In this document: positions 5,781-7,566 of the stretch, one piece after another
Layout of the letters: each line of letters opens with the position of its first letter
How positions within the stretch are numbered: the first letter of the stretch is position 1
Assembly (NCBI GenBank): GCA_030428025.1
Contig: JAUIBJ010000147.1
Coordinates: 1-7,566 of the forward strand
Source: Alphaproteobacteria bacterium
GTDB taxonomy: Bacteria; Pseudomonadota; Alphaproteobacteria; Rhodobacterales; Rhodobacteraceae
DNA length: 7,566 nucleotides
Direction: 5' to 3'
Program-made: the position numbers and the translations under genes
The notes under the pieces: model-generated
Seen by the model: the letters and a program-made list of their open reading frames with translations, nothing else
What the model was told of the DNA's origin: nothing
The model's database searches: none

Positions 5781-6547
5781 GCCAGCTTTCGGTCAAGGAC
5801 ATCTCCAAGAGCTTCGGCGCGCTGAGCGTCATCGACAAGTTCGACCTAGAGTTGAGCATGGGCGATCGGCATGCGGTGATCGGCCCCAACGGCGCGGGCA
5901 AGACAACGCTATTCAACATGATTTCGGGCTGGATCCCCCCCGACAAGGGCACGATCGAGATTGAGGGCCTAGACATAACCAACCATTCGCCCCAGGCGGT
6001 AACCCAGGCGGGTCTGGCCCGCTCGTTCCAGAAGAACACGCTCTTTGACTGGTTGACGGTGGCAGAAAGCCTTCGGCTTGCGGTTCAGGCCAGTAGTAAT
6101 GTGCGCTTCAACTTCCTGCAGCCGGCGCGCCGCTTCGGCGGCCTGCAGCAGCGCGCGCACGAAATCGCCCGGCAGATGGAGCTGGAACCGGTCTTTCACC
6201 GCGAGGTGAGGACGCTGTCCTACGGGCAGAAGCGGCAGTTGGAGGTCGGAATGGCGCTGGCCTGCTCTCCCAAGATCCTGCTCCTCGACGAACCGGCGGC
6301 GGGCACGTCCCATGCCGAGCGTGCCACGCTGGTACGGCTTCTTACGACGCTGCCCAAGAACGTAACCCTTCTGTTGGTGGAGCATGACATGGACGTGGTG
6401 TTCGGCGTGTGCAGCCAAATCACCGTTCTCAACTATGGGCGCATCGTGGCGTCCGGGACACCCGAGGAGGTGCGCCAGGATCCGGAGGTGCGCGCCGCCT
6501 ATCTCGGCGAATCCGCTTCCCACGATGGCGAGGTAGCCCACGTATGA
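5777..6547 (+). CDS. livG: HAAT ABC transporter ATP-binding protein, LivG type
   Basis: A 256-residue cytoplasmic ATPase that powers the importer. Visible motifs are Walker A GPNGAGKT (36-43), Q-loop Q85 in RSFQKNTLF, the signature LSYGQKRQLE (147-156), Walker B ILLLDEP (167-173) and the switch histidine H203 in VEHDMD. The signature has YG instead of the common GG, as is usual in LivG. The segment after Walker B reads AAGTSHAE rather than the AAGLNPxE of classical leucine LivG, a departure in the D-loop region. The C-terminal ~15 residues after AAYLGES are hydrophilic and probably non-essential. The start overlaps the livM stop and the stop overlaps the livF start, both by ATGA. The gene therefore depends on its neighbours for translation. 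It should form a heterodimer with the LivF-type ATPase. Confidence 0.92.
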   Translation: MSQLSVKDISKSFGALSVIDKFDLELSMGDRHAVIGPNGAGKTTLFNMISGWIPPDKGTIEIEGLDITNHSPQAVTQAGLARSFQKNTLFDWLTVAESLRLAVQASSNVRFNFLQPARRFGGLQQRAHEIARQMELEPVFHREVRTLSYGQKRQLEVGMALACSPKILLLDEPAAGTSHAERATLVRLLTTLPKNVTLLLVEHDMDVVFGVCSQITVLNYGRIVASGTPEEVRQDPEVRAAYLGESASHDGEVAHV

Positions 6548-7284
6548 GCAGCATGGCTAGTCAGAACGCCCCCGAACCGGACGCGCTGCTTACCGCGACC
6601 GACATGCACACCTATTACGGCGACAGCCACATCCTGCACGGCGTGTCGCTGGAAGTGAGGCGTGGCGAATGTCTGGCCCTTCTCGGGCGCAACGGCGCGG
6701 GCAAATCGACAACCCTGCGCTCCATCGTCGGCCTGACGCCGGTGCGCAGCGGCAAGATCACCTTCGCGGATCAGGACATCACCCGCAATCCGACCCATCG
6801 CAGCATCCGCGAGGGCATCGGCTATGTCCCGGAGGACCGGGGCATATTTTCCTCGCTCACGGTGCGCGAGCATCTGGACGTGGCGCTCTGGGCCAACCGC
6901 AAGTCGGTCGACCAGCGCGACGAGGTCCTGAAGCTCTTCCCGCGCATTTCCGAGCGCATGTCGCATTTCGGCCAGCAGCTTTCGGGCGGCGAACAGCAGA
7001 TGCTCGCCATTGCCCGCGCCCTTCTGGCCGACCCCGACCTTCTGATCCTCGACGAACCGTCCGAAGGGCTGGCCCCCATTCTTGTGGACGAGGTGCGCGA
7101 CACGCTCTTGCGGATCAAGGCCGGGGGCACCTCGATCCTTCTGGTGGAACAGAACGTGGCAATGGCGCTTGCGCTGGCCGACAGCGTGACGGTGCTGTCC
7201 CAGGGGACGGTGAAATTCACCGGCAGCCCTGCCGAACTCGAGGCCAAACCGGATATCAAGGACACATATCTCGGAATCGCCTGA
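6544..7284 (+). CDS. livF: HAAT ABC transporter ATP-binding protein, LivF type
   Basis: A 246-residue cytoplasmic ATPase, partner of the LivG-type subunit. Motifs are Walker A GRNGAGKST (48-56), the LivF form of the Q-loop region YVPEDRGIFSSLTV (94-107), signature LSGGEQQM (146-153), Walker B LLILDEP (166-172) and D-loop EGLAP. In the switch position it has Q203 (LLVEQN) in place of histidine, which is a regular trait of LivF and not a defect. ATG 6544 is chosen because it overlaps the livG stop as ATGA. A second in-frame ATG at 6553 is possible. The first ~13 residues are a short polar extension before the ATPase core. The gene ends 54 bases before the CoA ligase, with no clear terminator between them, so importer and ligase are probably one transcript. 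Confidence 0.92.
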   Translation: MSSMASQNAPEPDALLTATDMHTYYGDSHILHGVSLEVRRGECLALLGRNGAGKSTTLRSIVGLTPVRSGKITFADQDITRNPTHRSIREGIGYVPEDRGIFSSLTVREHLDVALWANRKSVDQRDEVLKLFPRISERMSHFGQQLSGGEQQMLAIARALLADPDLLILDEPSEGLAPILVDEVRDTLLRIKAGGTSILLVEQNVAMALALADSVTVLSQGTVKFTGSPAELEAKPDIKDTYLGIA

Positions 7285-7338
7285 CGCGATCCCACCGATC
7301 ACGGCCGTGCCGAGCTGGAAACGAAAGAGCCGCCTAGG

Positions 7339-7566
7339 ATGACTGCGCCAATCTATACCGACGACTGGAAAGCCTGGACCGATCCGGAGGTGCCGGAGTT
7401 CTTCAACCCGACCGAGGTCGTTCTCGACCGCCACGCCGACCGCGCGCGGGCCGACAAGGTGGCGGTCATCGCGGACGATGCGCCCGTCACCTATGCCGAA
7501 TTGCGCGACGAGGTCTGCCGCGCGGCCAACGGGTTGCGCGCACTGGACCTGCCGGTCGATTCGCGC
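7339..7566 (+). CDS. Acyl-CoA synthetase (AMP-forming), benzoate-CoA ligase-like (partial, N-terminal)
   Basis: The first 76 codons of an ANL-superfamily enzyme, open at the right edge. These enzymes activate a carboxylate with ATP to an acyl-adenylate and then a CoA thioester in the cytoplasm. The N-terminus reads EFFNPTEVVLDRHAD (20-34), then DKVAVIADDAPVTYAELRDE, the early AMP-binding domain motif in which a cofactor-free 'D-K-x-A' and 'T-Y-x-E-L' are hallmarks. The N-x-x-x-x-x-L-D-R-H pattern is what benzoate- and hydroxybenzoate-CoA ligases show. The AMP-binding core motifs lie outside the window, so substrate class cannot be confirmed. ATG 7339 follows an AAAGAG site (7324-7329) at 9 bases. 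Placement directly after a solute importer suggests that it traps the imported acid as its CoA ester. Medium- or branched-chain acyl-CoA ligases remain possible. Confidence 0.82.
   Translation, partial: MTAPIYTDDWKAWTDPEVPEFFNPTEVVLDRHADRARADKVAVIADDAPVTYAELRDEVCRAANGLRALDLPVDSR

Noticed and set aside
7300..7309. Perfect palindrome CACGGCCGTG between the LivF-type gene and the CoA ligase gene.
   Set aside because: It has no loop and no following T-run, so it cannot act as a usual terminator, and a 10-base GC palindrome is not rare in such DNA.

Overview
The window looks like part of an alphaproteobacterial chromosome, probably Rhodobacterales or a relative. Coding regions are GC-rich, third codon positions are mostly G or C, and the gene order is of a kind familiar from aromatic-acid catabolism islands in that class. 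The organism call is an inference from style and synteny, not from a marker gene.

Layout. On the minus strand, running off the left edge (1-1079), is the N-terminal ~360 residues of a CoxL-like molybdenum hydroxylase large subunit. A 215-base divergent intergenic region (1080-1294) separates it from seven plus-strand genes: a GNAT acetyltransferase (1295-1786), an Rrf2-family regulator (1842-2288), a periplasmic substrate-binding protein (2530-3738), two LivH/LivM-type permeases (3831-4718, 4734-5780), two LivG/LivF-type ATPases (5777-6547, 6544-7284), and the first 76 codons of an acyl-CoA synthetase resembling benzoate-CoA ligases (7339 to the right edge). LivM/LivG and LivG/LivF overlap by ATGA, which indicates translational coupling.

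How it fits together. The binding protein, two permeases and two ATPases form one complete branched-chain-amino-acid-type (HAAT) ABC importer. With a CoA ligase directly downstream, the best reading is uptake of an aromatic or related carboxylate followed by CoA activation in the cytoplasm. The GNAT plus Rrf2 pair recalls the BadL-BadM pair of Rhodopseudomonas palustris, where a small-molecule acetyltransferase and an Rrf2 repressor control benzoate degradation. The same logic could operate here. The divergent Mo hydroxylase may act on the same or a related substrate, but its active-site loop lies outside the window.

Non-coding signals. The leader of the binding-protein gene (2289-2529) holds a perfect TATAAT, a perfect 10-base inverted repeat (2441-2450 and 2507-2516) and a packed run of palindromes between its arms. 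A strong GC hairpin (3753-3784) lies between the binding-protein and permease genes. The divergent region has a CCAAAA-TTCG-TTTTGG dyad. I saw no RNA genes, mobile elements or CRISPR arrays.
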